From the NCBI RefSeq assembly GCF_000423885.1, contig NZ_AUIV01000005.1, forward strand, positions 62,001 through 126,000: a stretch of 64,000 bases of DNA, read 5' to 3'. Made by a program: the position numbers and the translations under genes. This stretch comes from Thermomonas fusca DSM 15424. Lineage in GTDB: Bacteria > Pseudomonadota > Gammaproteobacteria > Xanthomonadales > Xanthomonadaceae. Positions 47,729 to 56,657 of the stretch are shown here, in pieces. Numbering within the stretch: position 1 is the first letter of the stretch; every line of letters starts with the position of its first letter. Under the pieces are notes generated by a model. That model had not been told where the DNA came from. It searched no databases and worked only from the letters and a program-made list of their open reading frames with translations.

Positions 47729-49049
47729 CCCGGCGCATCCACGCATACACCGGCACCCCCGCCAGCAGCAGCACACCGCCCCACAGCAGCGCCTCGCCGC
47801 CGGCGCCGAGCAGGGCATAGCCGCTGTAGACCAGCGCGAAGGCGGCGACCGCGCGGCCCTTGCGTTCGCCGCGCAGCAGCCAGGCGGCGCTGCCGGCGAG
47901 ATAGGGCAGCAGGGTGGCGGCGGTGGACAGCAGGATCGAGAAGGTGAACAGCGACACCAGCGAGCGGCTGAAGTTGGCGGCCACCAGCAGCGACGCCAGC
48001 ACGCTGCTGGCGAAGATGCCGAACACCGGCGTGCCGCGCGCGTCTTGGCGGGCGAAGGCGCGCGGCAGCAGGCCATCGCGGGCGGCCGCCAACGGGATCT
48101 GCGCCGACAGCATCACCCAGCCGTTGAGCGCGCCGAGGCAGGACACCGCCGCCACCGTGGCGATGGCGATGCCGGCCCAGCCGCCCCAGAGCATCCGCGC
48201 GGCATCGGCCATCGGCGCGGTGGAATCCTTCAGCTGCGCGGCCGGCACGATGCCGATCACCGCGGTCACTGCCAGCACCGTGGCGATGCCGGCCAGCGCG
48301 GTGCCGGCCAGGGTGGCGCGCGGGATGGTGCGCGCCGGGTCGTCGATCGCGCCGGCCGGCACGGTGGCGGCCTCCAGCCCCAGCAGCGCCCACAGCACCA
48401 GGGCGACGCAGGCATGGGTGGCCGCCGGCAGCGACTCCGCGCTGCGGTTGAACGGCTGGAACTGCGCCGACTCGACGAACCAGATCGCGATGCCGGCGAA
48501 CAGCGCCAGCGGCACGAACTTGAGCACGGTCAGCACGATCTGCATCCGCCCCGCTTCGCGCAGCCCCAGCAGGTTGATCCCGGCGCACAGCCATAGCCCC
48601 GCCAGCGCGCAGGCGCCCGCGCGCAGCGGGGTGGCCACCAGTGCCGGGAACAGCGCGCCCAGGCTGCCCGCGAACGCCACCGCGATCGCCGCGTTGGCGC
48701 TCCAGATTGACACCCAGTAGCTCCACGCCACCATGAACCCCGGTGCTTCGCCGAAGGCGTTGCGGGCGAAGGCGTAGGGGCCGCCGGTTTGCGGCCAACG
48801 CATCGCCAGCCGCGCGAAGGTGAGCGCCAGCGCCAGCGCGCCGGACAGGGTGATGGCCCAGCCCAGCAGGCTGACGCCGCCGTACGAGGCCAGCGACGCC
48901 GGCAGCAGGAACACGCCGCTGCCGATCATGCTGCCAACCACCAGCGCGGTGGCCGACCACGGGCCGAGGGGTTTTTTCTCTACCTGCTGCACGTGCAGGG
49001 CAGTCGGCGGCGGCGAGGTGCCAGGTGCCGGGGATTCATCGTTGGCCAT
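47715..49049 (-). CDS. APC family amino acid permease, AdiC-like
   Basis: This 444-residue transporter has about 12 membrane segments. It follows the arginine:agmatine antiporter pattern: GPWSATALVVGSMIGSGVFLLPASLA near the start, WALLGLEAATVPAGAIDDPARTIPRATLAGT, and the SSAPMADAA-like region. A charged 28-residue N-terminal tail precedes the first helix. No decarboxylase gene is next to it, so an acid-resistance role cannot be claimed and its amino acid is uncertain. Its 3' end overlaps the MFS gene by 14 bases. Confidence 0.85.
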   Translation of the reverse strand: MANDESPAPGTSPPPTALHVQQVEKKPLGPWSATALVVGSMIGSGVFLLPASLASYGGVSLLGWAITLSGALALALTFARLAMRWPQTGGPYAFARNAFGEAPGFMVAWSYWVSIWSANAAIAVAFAGSLGALFPALVATPLRAGACALAGLWLCAGINLLGLREAGRMQIVLTVLKFVPLALFAGIAIWFVESAQFQPFNRSAESLPAATHACVALVLWALLGLEAATVPAGAIDDPARTIPRATLAGTALAGIATVLAVTAVIGIVPAAQLKDSTAPMADAARMLWGGWAGIAIATVAAVSCLGALNGWVMLSAQIPLAAARDGLLPRAFARQDARGTPVFGIFASSVLASLLVAANFSRSLVSLFTFSILLSTAATLLPYLAGSAAWLLRGERKGRAVAAFALVYSGYALLGAGGEALLWGGVLLLAGVPVYAWMRRARAR

Positions 49050-49095
49050 CTACCCCTCCCCAACCCTCCCCTGCACGCAGGGGAGGGAGCAAACA

Positions 49096-50175
49096 TCAGA
49101 GGCCATCCGCGCGGTACGCCGCGCGCAGCAACTCATGGAAATGGTGCACGCCGGTTTCGCGCAGCGGGTTCAGCCGGCCCGGCACATAGCTGCCGGAGGC
49201 GAAGCCGCGCTGCACGTCCTCGCAGATGCCGATGTCCTCGTGCTGCACTTCGTCGCTGAAGGCGAGGTCGGCGTCGCGCCGCGCGGCGTCGCCGGCATCG
49301 GCGTAGTAGCTGTCGAAGATCACCCGGCAGCGATCCACGCCCAGCGGCACCACGGTATTGGTCTGCAGCCGGCCGGGCAGGATGTTGAGCATGCTGTTCG
49401 GCCACAGCCAGTAGTACAGCGCGTCGCCGCTGCCGTACAGCGCGGGATCGGGGCTTTCATCAGACACGATCAGCGGACTCCACTGCAGCGAATGCCAGCG
49501 CGCCAGCTCGGTGCGGTAGCTGCGGTAATCGAGCAGCCGGTTCAGGCCGGGATGCACGAACGGGACGTGGTAGCCCTCGAGGTAGTTGTCGACATATACC
49601 TTCCAGTTGCAGGCGATATCGTAGCTGGCGCGGTGGTGCCCACCGTAGTGTTCCAGCCCGCGGTCGGGGCCGAGGCGGGCGTCGATGCCGGCGACGAATG
49701 CGTCGAAGTCCGGTGCGTTTGCTGCATCGACCGCCGCGAACACCAGACCCTGCCAGATCCGCACGGCCAGCTGCGGCAGGCGCACGTCGGCGACATCGAA
49801 GCCCTGTGCGTCCTTCATTTCCGGCGCCGAACGCAGCTGGCCTTCCAGGGTGTAGGTCCAGCCGTGATAGCGGCAGCGCAGCGCCTTCGCGGCGAGGCCG
49901 TCGCACTGCGCGATGGGGCCGGCGCGATGGCGACAGACGTTGTGCATCACCCGCACCGCGCCGTCGCCGCCGCGCACCGCGATCACCGGCAGGCCGGCGA
50001 GGTTGGCAACGACGTGGTCGCCTATGCCGCGCAGCTGCGAGGCGTGCGCGACCAGTTGCCAGCTGCGGTCGAAGATCGCGCTGCGGTCGGTGGCGGCCAT
50101 CGCCGGCGCGGCATAGAAGCGCGCCGGCAGGGCGGTGGCGGTGGCTTGCGGCTGCGGGGCGAGGTCGGCGTCCAT
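49096..50175 (-). CDS. Rieske non-heme iron oxygenase alpha subunit
   Basis: This 359-residue aromatic-ring-hydroxylating-dioxygenase-type enzyme has Rieske ligands C81/H83 (CRHRAG) and C101/H104 (CRYHGW). The catalytic iron site has H203 and H208 in NYLEGYHVPFVHP and an Asp in HEDIG (about 314). The residue linking the two centres is E200 rather than Asp, as in choline monooxygenase and glycine-betaine or carnitine oxygenases. No reductase or beta subunit is adjacent. The substrate is unknown. It lies 46 bases upstream of the AdiC-like permease on the same strand. Confidence 0.87.
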   Translation of the reverse strand: MDADLAPQPQATATALPARFYAAPAMAATDRSAIFDRSWQLVAHASQLRGIGDHVVANLAGLPVIAVRGGDGAVRVMHNVCRHRAGPIAQCDGLAAKALRCRYHGWTYTLEGQLRSAPEMKDAQGFDVADVRLPQLAVRIWQGLVFAAVDAANAPDFDAFVAGIDARLGPDRGLEHYGGHHRASYDIACNWKVYVDNYLEGYHVPFVHPGLNRLLDYRSYRTELARWHSLQWSPLIVSDESPDPALYGSGDALYYWLWPNSMLNILPGRLQTNTVVPLGVDRCRVIFDSYYADAGDAARRDADLAFSDEVQHEDIGICEDVQRGFASGSYVPGRLNPLRETGVHHFHELLRAAYRADGL

Positions 50176-50213
50176 GCCGGCAGTATTGCGCGGATCACGC
50201 GGGCGCGGGCAAT

Positions 50214-50240
50214 GAAAAAGACCGGCATGGCCGGCCTTCT
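50214..50240 (-). terminator. Terminator after the M2 dipeptidase gene
   Basis: AAGACCGGC (50218-50226), loop ATG and GCCGGCCTT (50230-50238) form a 9-position stem with one mismatch; the minus strand continues with TTTTT. It separates the M2 gene from the Rieske gene. Confidence 0.75.
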
Positions 50241-50262
50241 TCGTGTACCCGGGCGCTACGGA

Positions 50263-52224
50263 TCAGGCGCCCGCGGCGGGGGCCTGCCAGCCGCAGGTCT
50301 GTCCGGCGTTCTGCTGTTTCAGCCAGTCCTGCAGCGGGGCGAAGTATTCCAGCACCGCGCTGGCGTCCATCTTCTCGCCGCCGGTCAGTTCCTTCATGGT
50401 CTGCTGCCACGGCTGGCTGTTGCCCTTGGACAGCATCGTCCAGTAGCGCTTGCCGGCTTCCTTGTTGCCGTAGAAGCTGCATTCGTACAGTGGGCCCTTG
50501 TGGCCGGAGGCGTCGCACAGCGCCTTGTAGAACTGGAACTGCAGGATGTGCGAGAGGAAGTAGCGGGTGTACGGGGTGTTGCCCGGCACGTGGTATTTGG
50601 CGCCTGGGTCGAAGAAGTCCTCGCCGCGTGCGGTGGCCGGGGCGACGCCCTGGTACTTCGCCTTCAGCTCCCACCACGCCTTGTTGTAGCCGTCCGGCTG
50701 GATCGAGCCGTCGAACACGCCCCAGCGCCAGCGGTCGATCATCAGCCCGAACGGCAGGAAGGCCACCTTGGCCAGCGCCATCCGCATCTGCGCGTTGATC
50801 AGCGCTTCCTGGCTCTGCTTCGGTGCGTCCACCAGCCCCACCGAGGCCAGGTACTGCGGCGTCATCGCCAGCACGATGGTGTCGCCGATGGCTTCGTGGA
50901 AACCGTCATGGGCGCCGTTCTGGAAGATCGGCGGCTGCTTGTTGTAGGCCAGGTCGTAATAGATGTGGCCAAGCTCGTGGTAGATCGTGGTCAGCTCTTC
51001 CTCGCTGGGCACGATGCACATCTTGGTGCGCACGTCGCCGGCCATGTTCATGTCCCAGGCGCTGGCGTGGCAGACCACGTCGCGCTCCAGCGGCTTGATG
51101 AACTGCGACTTCTGCCAGTAGCTCTCCGGCAGCTTGGGCATGCCCAGCGAGACGTAGAAATCCTGCGCGCGCTCGGTCATCGCCTTGGCGGTGGCCAGCT
51201 GCGCGGCGCGCTGTGCCATGAAGCTGCGCTCGGCGGCAGAGCCGTCGGCCGCGGCGGGCTTGGCCAGTTCGCGCGCAAGGTCGGCGGCCGCCATGCGTTC
51301 CAGCGCGGCGTTCACGTCCAGGCTGCCGGCCGCCTTGTACGGCTGCAGGATGTCCCAGAGGTTGCTCCAGTCCTGCTGCCACAGGTTGCCCATCAGGTGT
51401 GCGGGCAGCAGGCCACCGGCCACTTCGCCCTTGTCCTTGCCGTACTGCGCGTCCAGGCGGGTGCGCGCGTAGCAGTGCAGCTGTTCGTACAGCGGCTTGA
51501 CCTGGCCCCACAGGCGGTCGCTCTCGCTGGCCAGTTCCGCCGGCGACATGTCGTAGCCGGAGCGCCACATCTCGCCGGCATCGGCGAAACCCATTTCCTT
51601 CGCGCCTTCGTTCACCAGTTCGGCGAAGCGCACGTAGTCCTTGCGCATCGGCACGCTGACGGTATGCCAGCCCTGCCAGGCATCCAGCTGGGCGTCGTAG
51701 TCGCGGCTCTTGGCCAGCACCTCGCTGAGCTGGCCGATGTCGCGGCAGCTGCGGCTACTGCCTTCGCCGGTGCAATAGCTGCCGGCGCCGTACATCCCCT
51801 CCATCCGCGTCACCAGCTGGGTCAGTTCCTCCAGCTTCTTCGGGTCCCGCGGTGCCGGCATCGCCGTCCACAGTTTCAGCAGCTTGAGCGCGCGCGCGGT
51901 TTCCGGCTTCAGCTGCTGGCCGTCGTAGCGTTTGGACTGCTCGATCCAGACGTTGAGCTGGGCCAGCCAGCGTTCGTTTGCCTTGGCGGCCACCAGCTCG
52001 CTGTCGCTGTTGATGTAGGTATTGGACAGCCACTGCGCGGAGTTGAGTTCGGTGCTGAGCTTGCGCACTTCCTCGTTCACGCGGGCGACGAACTGGTCGG
52101 CGGTTTCACCCTGCTGCGCGGCGGGCGTGGCGGCGGGCGCCGTGGGCTCGGCGTCGCGCTTGCACGCAGCAAGACCGAGGGTGCCGATGACGGCGGTGGC
52201 AAGCAGGGCGTGGCGAAGCTTCAC
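50263..52224 (-). CDS. M2 family (ACE-like) peptidyl-dipeptidase lipoprotein
   Basis: This 653-residue zinc dipeptidyl carboxypeptidase is related to angiotensin-converting enzyme and removes C-terminal dipeptides. The zinc site is H416-ELG-H420 with E444 (HEAIGD). The N-terminal signal sequence ends in a lipobox (GLAAC, Cys 20), followed by Lys-Arg-Asp, so it should be lipid-anchored. The mature chain begins with an Ala/Pro linker. Such enzymes are common in Xanthomonas and Stenotrophomonas. It is the third peptidase of this window with an export signal. Confidence 0.94.
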   Translation of the reverse strand: MKLRHALLATAVIGTLGLAACKRDAEPTAPAATPAAQQGETADQFVARVNEEVRKLSTELNSAQWLSNTYINSDSELVAAKANERWLAQLNVWIEQSKRYDGQQLKPETARALKLLKLWTAMPAPRDPKKLEELTQLVTRMEGMYGAGSYCTGEGSSRSCRDIGQLSEVLAKSRDYDAQLDAWQGWHTVSVPMRKDYVRFAELVNEGAKEMGFADAGEMWRSGYDMSPAELASESDRLWGQVKPLYEQLHCYARTRLDAQYGKDKGEVAGGLLPAHLMGNLWQQDWSNLWDILQPYKAAGSLDVNAALERMAAADLARELAKPAAADGSAAERSFMAQRAAQLATAKAMTERAQDFYVSLGMPKLPESYWQKSQFIKPLERDVVCHASAWDMNMAGDVRTKMCIVPSEEELTTIYHELGHIYYDLAYNKQPPIFQNGAHDGFHEAIGDTIVLAMTPQYLASVGLVDAPKQSQEALINAQMRMALAKVAFLPFGLMIDRWRWGVFDGSIQPDGYNKAWWELKAKYQGVAPATARGEDFFDPGAKYHVPGNTPYTRYFLSHILQFQFYKALCDASGHKGPLYECSFYGNKEAGKRYWTMLSKGNSQPWQQTMKELTGGEKMDASAVLEYFAPLQDWLKQQNAGQTCGWQAPAAGA

Positions 52225-52303
52225 GGCGAGATCCTCGGCGGCAGGGAGATGCGGGAAGCGGCAAGGCTAGACCGCGATGCCGCGTGCGGGCAAGCGGGCC
52301 GGC

Positions 52304-52807
52304 TCAGGCGTGGCTGGGGCCAGTCTGCGTGAGTGCGCCCTTGGCATCCACCAGGCCGTGCTCGCGCAGCCAGCGCCAGGCGTCGGCGGCGTCGTGTTCG
52401 ACATAGGCGCGGGCGGAGCCAAGTCGGAAGGTGTAGCCCCAGCTGTCCATGTCGGCCCAGACCCGCTGGCGGCCGACCCCGGGCAGGGCATCGCCCAGCA
52501 GGCCCTGCAGCACGCAGACCGCGTCTTCTTCCGGCACCGAATCGGTGGCGTTGGTATGCACGCCTTCGCGCCGTTCCGGCGGCAGCACGATCAGGTGGCC
52601 GGCCTCGTGCAGCAGCGAATGCACGGGGGTATCGGCGCGTGCGTACACGCTGCTGCCGATGATGCCGGCCTCGGCATCGCCCCAGTAGCTGCCGGGAATG
52701 GGCGCGCCATCGGCCACGCGCGCAAGCGCCAGCCCGTAGCGGGCCAGCAGCGCGCGCGGTGCATCGAAGCCGATCTCGGCCAGAGTCAGCACCGGCGGGG
52801 TTTCCAC
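52304..52807 (-). CDS. Small HEAGH-motif protein downstream of minE
   Basis: This is a 167-residue protein with GTG start at 52807, 20 bases after the minE stop. The motif H67-EAGH-L71 region (LLHEAGHLIVLPPERR) is of the zincin HEXXH kind, and PEEDAVCVLQGLL (about 92-104) may supply a third ligand. No signal peptide or membrane segment is seen. A WGYTFRLGSARAYVEHDAADAWRWLREHGL segment follows. The frame stays open upstream over minE but only the part after minE is protein-like. Expression with the min operon is likely. Function unknown. Confidence 0.72.
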   Translation of the reverse strand: METPPVLTLAEIGFDAPRALLARYGLALARVADGAPIPGSYWGDAEAGIIGSSVYARADTPVHSLLHEAGHLIVLPPERREGVHTNATDSVPEEDAVCVLQGLLGDALPGVGRQRVWADMDSWGYTFRLGSARAYVEHDAADAWRWLREHGLVDAKGALTQTGPSHA

Positions 52808-52827
52808 GGCGGGCGGACGGGCCGTTT

Positions 52828-53091
52828 TCAGGCCGGCGAAGCGCCGCGTTCCGGCAGCGACACCGAGATGTCCAGCACGTCGTGCTCGCCGTCCTTGACC
52901 ACGTCCACCTTGACCGCGTCGGTGTCCACGTTCACGTACTTGCGGATCACTTCCAGGATCTCGCGGCGCATCAGCGGCAGGTAGTCCGGCGCGCCGGCCG
53001 AGCTGCGCTCCTGCGCGATGATGATCTGCAGGCGGTTCTTGGCGACCGAGGCGGTGTTCTTCTTGGGCTTGAGGAAATCGAAAATAGCCAT
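52828..53091 (-). CDS. minE: Cell division topological specificity factor MinE
   Basis: MinE drives MinD off the poles so that division occurs mid-cell. The 87 residues start MAIFDFLKPKKNTASVAKNRLQIIIAQERS, the membrane-targeting and anti-MinCD region, followed by the topological specificity domain (ILEVIRKYVNVDTDAVKVDV). It lies 3 bases after minD, in the usual minCDE order. Confidence 0.97.
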   Translation of the reverse strand: MAIFDFLKPKKNTASVAKNRLQIIIAQERSSAGAPDYLPLMRREILEVIRKYVNVDTDAVKVDVVKDGEHDVLDISVSLPERGASPA

Positions 53092-53094
53092 GCC

Positions 53095-53907
53095 TCAACC
53101 CCCGAACAGCTTGCTGAAGAAGCCTTTCTTTTCCACCGTGGTGAAGCGCAGCGGGCGTTCTTCGCCCAGCAGCCGCGCCACCGCGTCGTCGTAGGCCTGT
53201 CCGGCGATGGATTCGCCGTCCATGATCACCGGCTCGCCCTTGTTGGACGCGTTCAGCACGTCGCCCGATTCGGGGATCACGCCGATCGTCTTCAGGCCCA
53301 GCACTTCTTCGACGTCGTTGATCGACAGCATCTCGCCGCTCTCCACCCGCACCGGGCTGTAGCGGGTCAGCAGCAGGTGCGCAGCCACCTCGCCATCGCT
53401 GCGCTCGGCGCGATGGGTCTTGGAGGCCAGCAGGCCCAGCACGCGGTCGGAGTCGCGCACGCTGGAGACTTCCGGGTTCACCACCACGATCGCCTTGTCG
53501 GCGTAATACATCGCCAGGAACGCGCCCTTCTCGATGCCGGCGGGGCTGTCGCAGATGACGTAGTCGAAGCCTTCGGCGGACAGGTCCTTCAGCACCTTCT
53601 CCACCCCTTCCTTGCTCAGCGCATCCTTGTCGCGGGTCTGGCTGGCGGCCAGCACGTACAGGTTGTCGAAGCGCTTGTCCTTGATCAGCGCCTGCTTGAG
53701 GGTGGCCTCGCCGTGGATGACGTTGACGAAGTCGTACACCACCCGGCGCTCGCAGCCCATGATCAGGTCGAGGTTGCGCAGGCCGACGTCGAAGTCGATG
53801 ACCGCGACTTTCTTGCCGCGACGGGCCAGCCCGGTGGCGATGCTGGCGCTGGTGGTGGTCTTGCCGACGCCGCCCTTGCCCGAGGTGATTACGATGATCT
53901 CAGCCAA
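53095..53907 (-). CDS. minD: Septum site-determining ATPase MinD
   Basis: MinD is a membrane-cycling ATPase that recruits MinC. The 270 residues begin AEIIVITSGKGGVGKTTTSASIATGL with the deviant Walker A, continue with VIDFDVGLRNLDLIMGCERRVVYDFVN, and end in the amphipathic membrane-targeting helix (EKKGFFSKLFGG). The start is a TTG at 53907, preceded by GGAGG 8 bases upstream; the ATG 51 bases farther upstream would add poorly conserved sequence. Confidence 0.96.
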   Translation of the reverse strand: MAEIIVITSGKGGVGKTTTSASIATGLARRGKKVAVIDFDVGLRNLDLIMGCERRVVYDFVNVIHGEATLKQALIKDKRFDNLYVLAASQTRDKDALSKEGVEKVLKDLSAEGFDYVICDSPAGIEKGAFLAMYYADKAIVVVNPEVSSVRDSDRVLGLLASKTHRAERSDGEVAAHLLLTRYSPVRVESGEMLSINDVEEVLGLKTIGVIPESGDVLNASNKGEPVIMDGESIAGQAYDDAVARLLGEERPLRFTTVEKKGFFSKLFGG

Positions 53908-53941
53908 GTTGGCTTCCTCCGTGATGCTGTGGGAGCGGCAT

Positions 53942-54709
53942 TCAGTCGAGCGCCGCAAGCTTGAGTTGTCCGTTTTCCAGCCACACCTGCACGGCCTTGC
54001 CGTGCAGCGCGGCGGGGATGTCTTCCATCACCTTGTAGTGCCCGGCCACCGCGACGAGTTCGGCATGGAACTCGCGGCAGAAGATCCGGGCGCCTTCGTT
54101 GCCGCGCGCGCCGGCCAAGGCGCGGCCGCGCAGTGCACCGTAGATGTGGATGCTGCCATCGGCAAGCACTTCCGCGCCAGCGCCGACGGGTGCCAGCACG
54201 GTCAGGTCGCGCTGTTCGGCGTAGACCTGCTGGCCGGAGCGCACCGGCGTGGCCTGGATCAGGCCGGGTGCGGACGCGCTGGCGGCCGCCGGGGCGGCGG
54301 GGGCAGGCGACGGCTCGGCCGCGCGGAGCGGTTCCGGGGCGCGCGCCGGAACCGGCGCATCGTCGGCACGTTCGTACTGGGCTCGGAACTTGGCCAGCAG
54401 CGGCAGGCCCAGCTGCTGCGAAAGCGCATCGATTTCCTTGGTGCCGTAGGCCAGCGCCACCGGTAGCACGCCGGCCGCGCGCAGGCCGTCCACCAGCGCG
54501 CGCGCCTCGTCGATGCCGGGCGCCTTGCTCAGGCCGCCGAAATCCAGCACCACCGCGGCGCGCGCGAACAGGTTGGGCGCGCGCTGCACGCGTTCGGCCA
54601 TCTCCGCGGCCAGCTGCGCCGGGTCGAGGCTGCGCACGCGCAGGTTGGCGATGCCGACCTGGCCGAATTTCAGTTCGCCGGCCTGTGCGTAATCGGTCTG
54701 CGCACTCAT
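53942..54709 (-). CDS. minC: Septum site-determining inhibitor MinC
   Basis: MinC blocks FtsZ polymerisation away from mid-cell. The 255 residues contain an N-terminal FtsZ-binding domain (about 1-110), an Ala/Pro-rich linker (about 112-150) and a C-terminal MinD-binding beta-helix domain (VRSGQQVYAEQRDLTVLAPVGAGAEVLADGSIHIYGALRGRALAGARGNEGARIFCREFHAEL). The ATG at 54709 overlaps the upstream acetyltransferase gene by 4 bases. The gene begins the minCDE operon. Confidence 0.95.
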   Translation of the reverse strand: MSAQTDYAQAGELKFGQVGIANLRVRSLDPAQLAAEMAERVQRAPNLFARAAVVLDFGGLSKAPGIDEARALVDGLRAAGVLPVALAYGTKEIDALSQQLGLPLLAKFRAQYERADDAPVPARAPEPLRAAEPSPAPAAPAAASASAPGLIQATPVRSGQQVYAEQRDLTVLAPVGAGAEVLADGSIHIYGALRGRALAGARGNEGARIFCREFHAELVAVAGHYKVMEDIPAALHGKAVQVWLENGQLKLAALD

Positions 54710-55323
54710 GCGCAGGCTCCGTGCGCCGGCAGCGCGGCGGCGACGTGGCTGCGCGGGCGCTGCAGCCAGGGCTCGTCGGGCAGGGCGTCGCCGTAGGTGT
54801 CGCGCACCCACTGATAGCTGCACAGGAACTTCATCAGCATCGCCGCGCGCAGGTCGTGGCCGGGGCCTTCGGCTGAGGGCATCACGTTCTGGCCGACTTC
54901 GCGGAAGCCGAAGCTGCCGTGGAACAGCAGGGCGTGGTCGGCGCCGTGTTCGAGGAACACCTCACAGGCCAGATGCGGATAGCGCAGCTCGGCATAGCTC
55001 TGCACGTCGGCGTACAGCGCACGGCCGACGCCACCGCCGCGGCGGCGGCTGGCCACCACCACGCGGTCGATGTAGAAGAAATCCGGGTAGCGCTCGCGGA
55101 ACCAGGCGAAATTGACGCTGTCGTGCTGCGCATGCGCGCCGAAGCCGATCAGGAAGCCGGCCATGGCGCCGTCGCGCTCCGCAACGCGGAAATATTCGGC
55201 GCGGTCGAACAGCTGGCGCAGGCGGCCCGAGTCCAGGGGAAGGATCGCAGGACCTGCCGCGTTGTTGAGGGCCAGGACGGAATCCAGCTCGTGCTCGCGC
55301 ACGTCGCGGATGGCGATCGACAT
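54706..55323 (-). CDS. GNAT family N-acetyltransferase
   Basis: This is a 205-residue acetyl-CoA-dependent transferase. The GNAT core runs from residue 1 (SIAIRDVREHELDSVLALNN) to about 150, with the acetyl-CoA loop RRRGGGVGRALY (about 98-109) after the FYIDRVVVASR strand. A family of such proteins begins with the same IAIRDVREHELDSVLALNNAA stretch. AAGGAG lies upstream of the ATG. It overlaps minC by 4 bases and is therefore first in this operon; its substrate is unknown. Confidence 0.88.
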   Translation of the reverse strand: MSIAIRDVREHELDSVLALNNAAGPAILPLDSGRLRQLFDRAEYFRVAERDGAMAGFLIGFGAHAQHDSVNFAWFRERYPDFFYIDRVVVASRRRGGGVGRALYADVQSYAELRYPHLACEVFLEHGADHALLFHGSFGFREVGQNVMPSAEGPGHDLRAAMLMKFLCSYQWVRDTYGDALPDEPWLQRPRSHVAAALPAHGACA

Positions 55324-55455
55324 TCCTTGGAACTCCTTGAAACTCCGGTGGCTGCTGCGCGTGGTCCGCGGTGCGGGCCACAGGCGATTATCGCATGCGC
55401 CGCCGGGGGCGCGCGCCATGACCTTCGATGCAGGGCGGGGCGGGGCGCAAGGCGG

Positions 55456-55461
55456 TATAAG
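55456..55461 (+). promoter_or_regulatory. -10-like TATAAG just before the histidine kinase start
   Basis: TATAAG is followed by five bases and the ATG at 55467. Initiation would fall on or very near the start codon. No ribosome-binding site is seen. Confidence 0.35.
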
Positions 55462-55466
55462 ACGCC

Positions 55467-56657
55467 ATGTTCGCGCGAATCCCCCACACCCGCTTGTTGC
55501 GCTATGCCGGCCTGTTCACCTGGGCGATGGTCGGCCTGCCGCTGCTGTATTTCTGGCTGCGGCCGCCGCAGGTCGCCAGCGGCGACAACCTGGCCATGCC
55601 CTGGCAGGGCTGGGTGGCCTATGTCGCCTTCGGCGCCGGCTACGTCTGGCTGACCCGCAACCTGGGCGGGCGCCGGCGCAGCGCCGCCGATTACCTGCTG
55701 CTGCTGGTGCTGACCGCGGCCGCGCTGGGGGTCAGTTATTTCAGCGGCACCGGCATGGGCAGCGTGCTGCTGATGGTGGCGGCCTGCGTGTTCCCGTGGC
55801 TGCTGCCGCTTCCGCTGGGGGTGGCCTGGCTGCTGGTCAGCCAGCTGGCGGTGGCGCCGGTGTTCATCCGCTGGCTGGGCTTCCCGCCGATGGAAGCGCT
55901 GATGCAATCAATGCTGTACGCGGGTTTTTCCGGCTTCGTGTTCGTGGTCAGCCTGGTCGCCCTGCAGCAGGCGCAGGCGCGCGAGGACCAGCGCCGCCTC
56001 AATGCGGAGCTGCGCGCCACCCGCGCCCTGCTGGCGGACAGTGCGCGGGTCAACGAACGCACCCGCATCTCGCGCGAACTGCACGACCTGCTGGGCCACC
56101 ACCTCACCGCCCTCAGCCTGAACCTGGAAGTGGCCGGCCACCTGTCCGAAGGCCGCGTCCGCGAGCACGTGCAGCAGGCCCACACCCTGGCCCGGCTGCT
56201 GCTGACCGACGTGCGCGAGGCGGTGAGCCAGCTGCGCGAGGGCGGCGCGATCGATCTGGGCGCGGCGCTGCGTCCGTTGGCCGAGAACGTGCCCAAGCTC
56301 GCCATCGAAACGGACATCGAACAACCACTCACCGTCGACGACCCGGAGCGCGCGCATGTGCTGCTGCGCTGCGCGCAGGAAGCCATCACCAATGCGGTGC
56401 GGCATGCCGGTGCCAGCCGGTTGTGGCTGGCGGCGCGGCGGGAGGGGCACAATATCGTCCTGCAGGTGCGCGACGATGGCCGTGGCAGCGACCAGGTGCT
56501 GCCGGGCAACGGCCTGCGCGGCCTCGGTGAACGCCTGCGCCAGCACGGCGGCCGCCTGGACATCGAGACTCGCCGCGGCCAGGGTTTCCAGCTCACCATT
56601 ACCCTGCCGGTGGCGCCGAATGCGGCCACCCGCCTTCCCGAAGGAGTCATCGCATGA
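55467..56657 (+). CDS. NarL/DesK-type sensor histidine kinase
   Basis: This 396-residue membrane histidine kinase has about five to six hydrophobic segments in its first 170 residues. A short linker coiled coil (QQAQAREDQRRLNAELRATRALL) leads to the HisKA_3 phosphoacceptor H206 in RELHDLLGHH and an HATPase domain (ANAVRHAGA-like NAVRHAG, DDGRG, GLRGLGERL). It lacks a large periplasmic domain, so the signal is probably sensed in the membrane, as in DesK. It overlaps the response regulator gene by 4 bases. Confidence 0.92.
   Translation: MFARIPHTRLLRYAGLFTWAMVGLPLLYFWLRPPQVASGDNLAMPWQGWVAYVAFGAGYVWLTRNLGGRRRSAADYLLLLVLTAAALGVSYFSGTGMGSVLLMVAACVFPWLLPLPLGVAWLLVSQLAVAPVFIRWLGFPPMEALMQSMLYAGFSGFVFVVSLVALQQAQAREDQRRLNAELRATRALLADSARVNERTRISRELHDLLGHHLTALSLNLEVAGHLSEGRVREHVQQAHTLARLLLTDVREAVSQLREGGAIDLGAALRPLAENVPKLAIETDIEQPLTVDDPERAHVLLRCAQEAITNAVRHAGASRLWLAARREGHNIVLQVRDDGRGSDQVLPGNGLRGLGERLRQHGGRLDIETRRGQGFQLTITLPVAPNAATRLPEGVIA

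Noticed and set aside
48820..52332. 1170-codon plus-strand open frame
   Set aside because: Antisense to the permease, Rieske and M2 genes; composition is Arg/His/Val-rich and without domains.
52808..53098. Upstream extension of the HEAGH protein over minE
   Set aside because: Within minE the frame is Arg/Gly/His-rich shadow sequence; the protein-like part starts after the minE stop.
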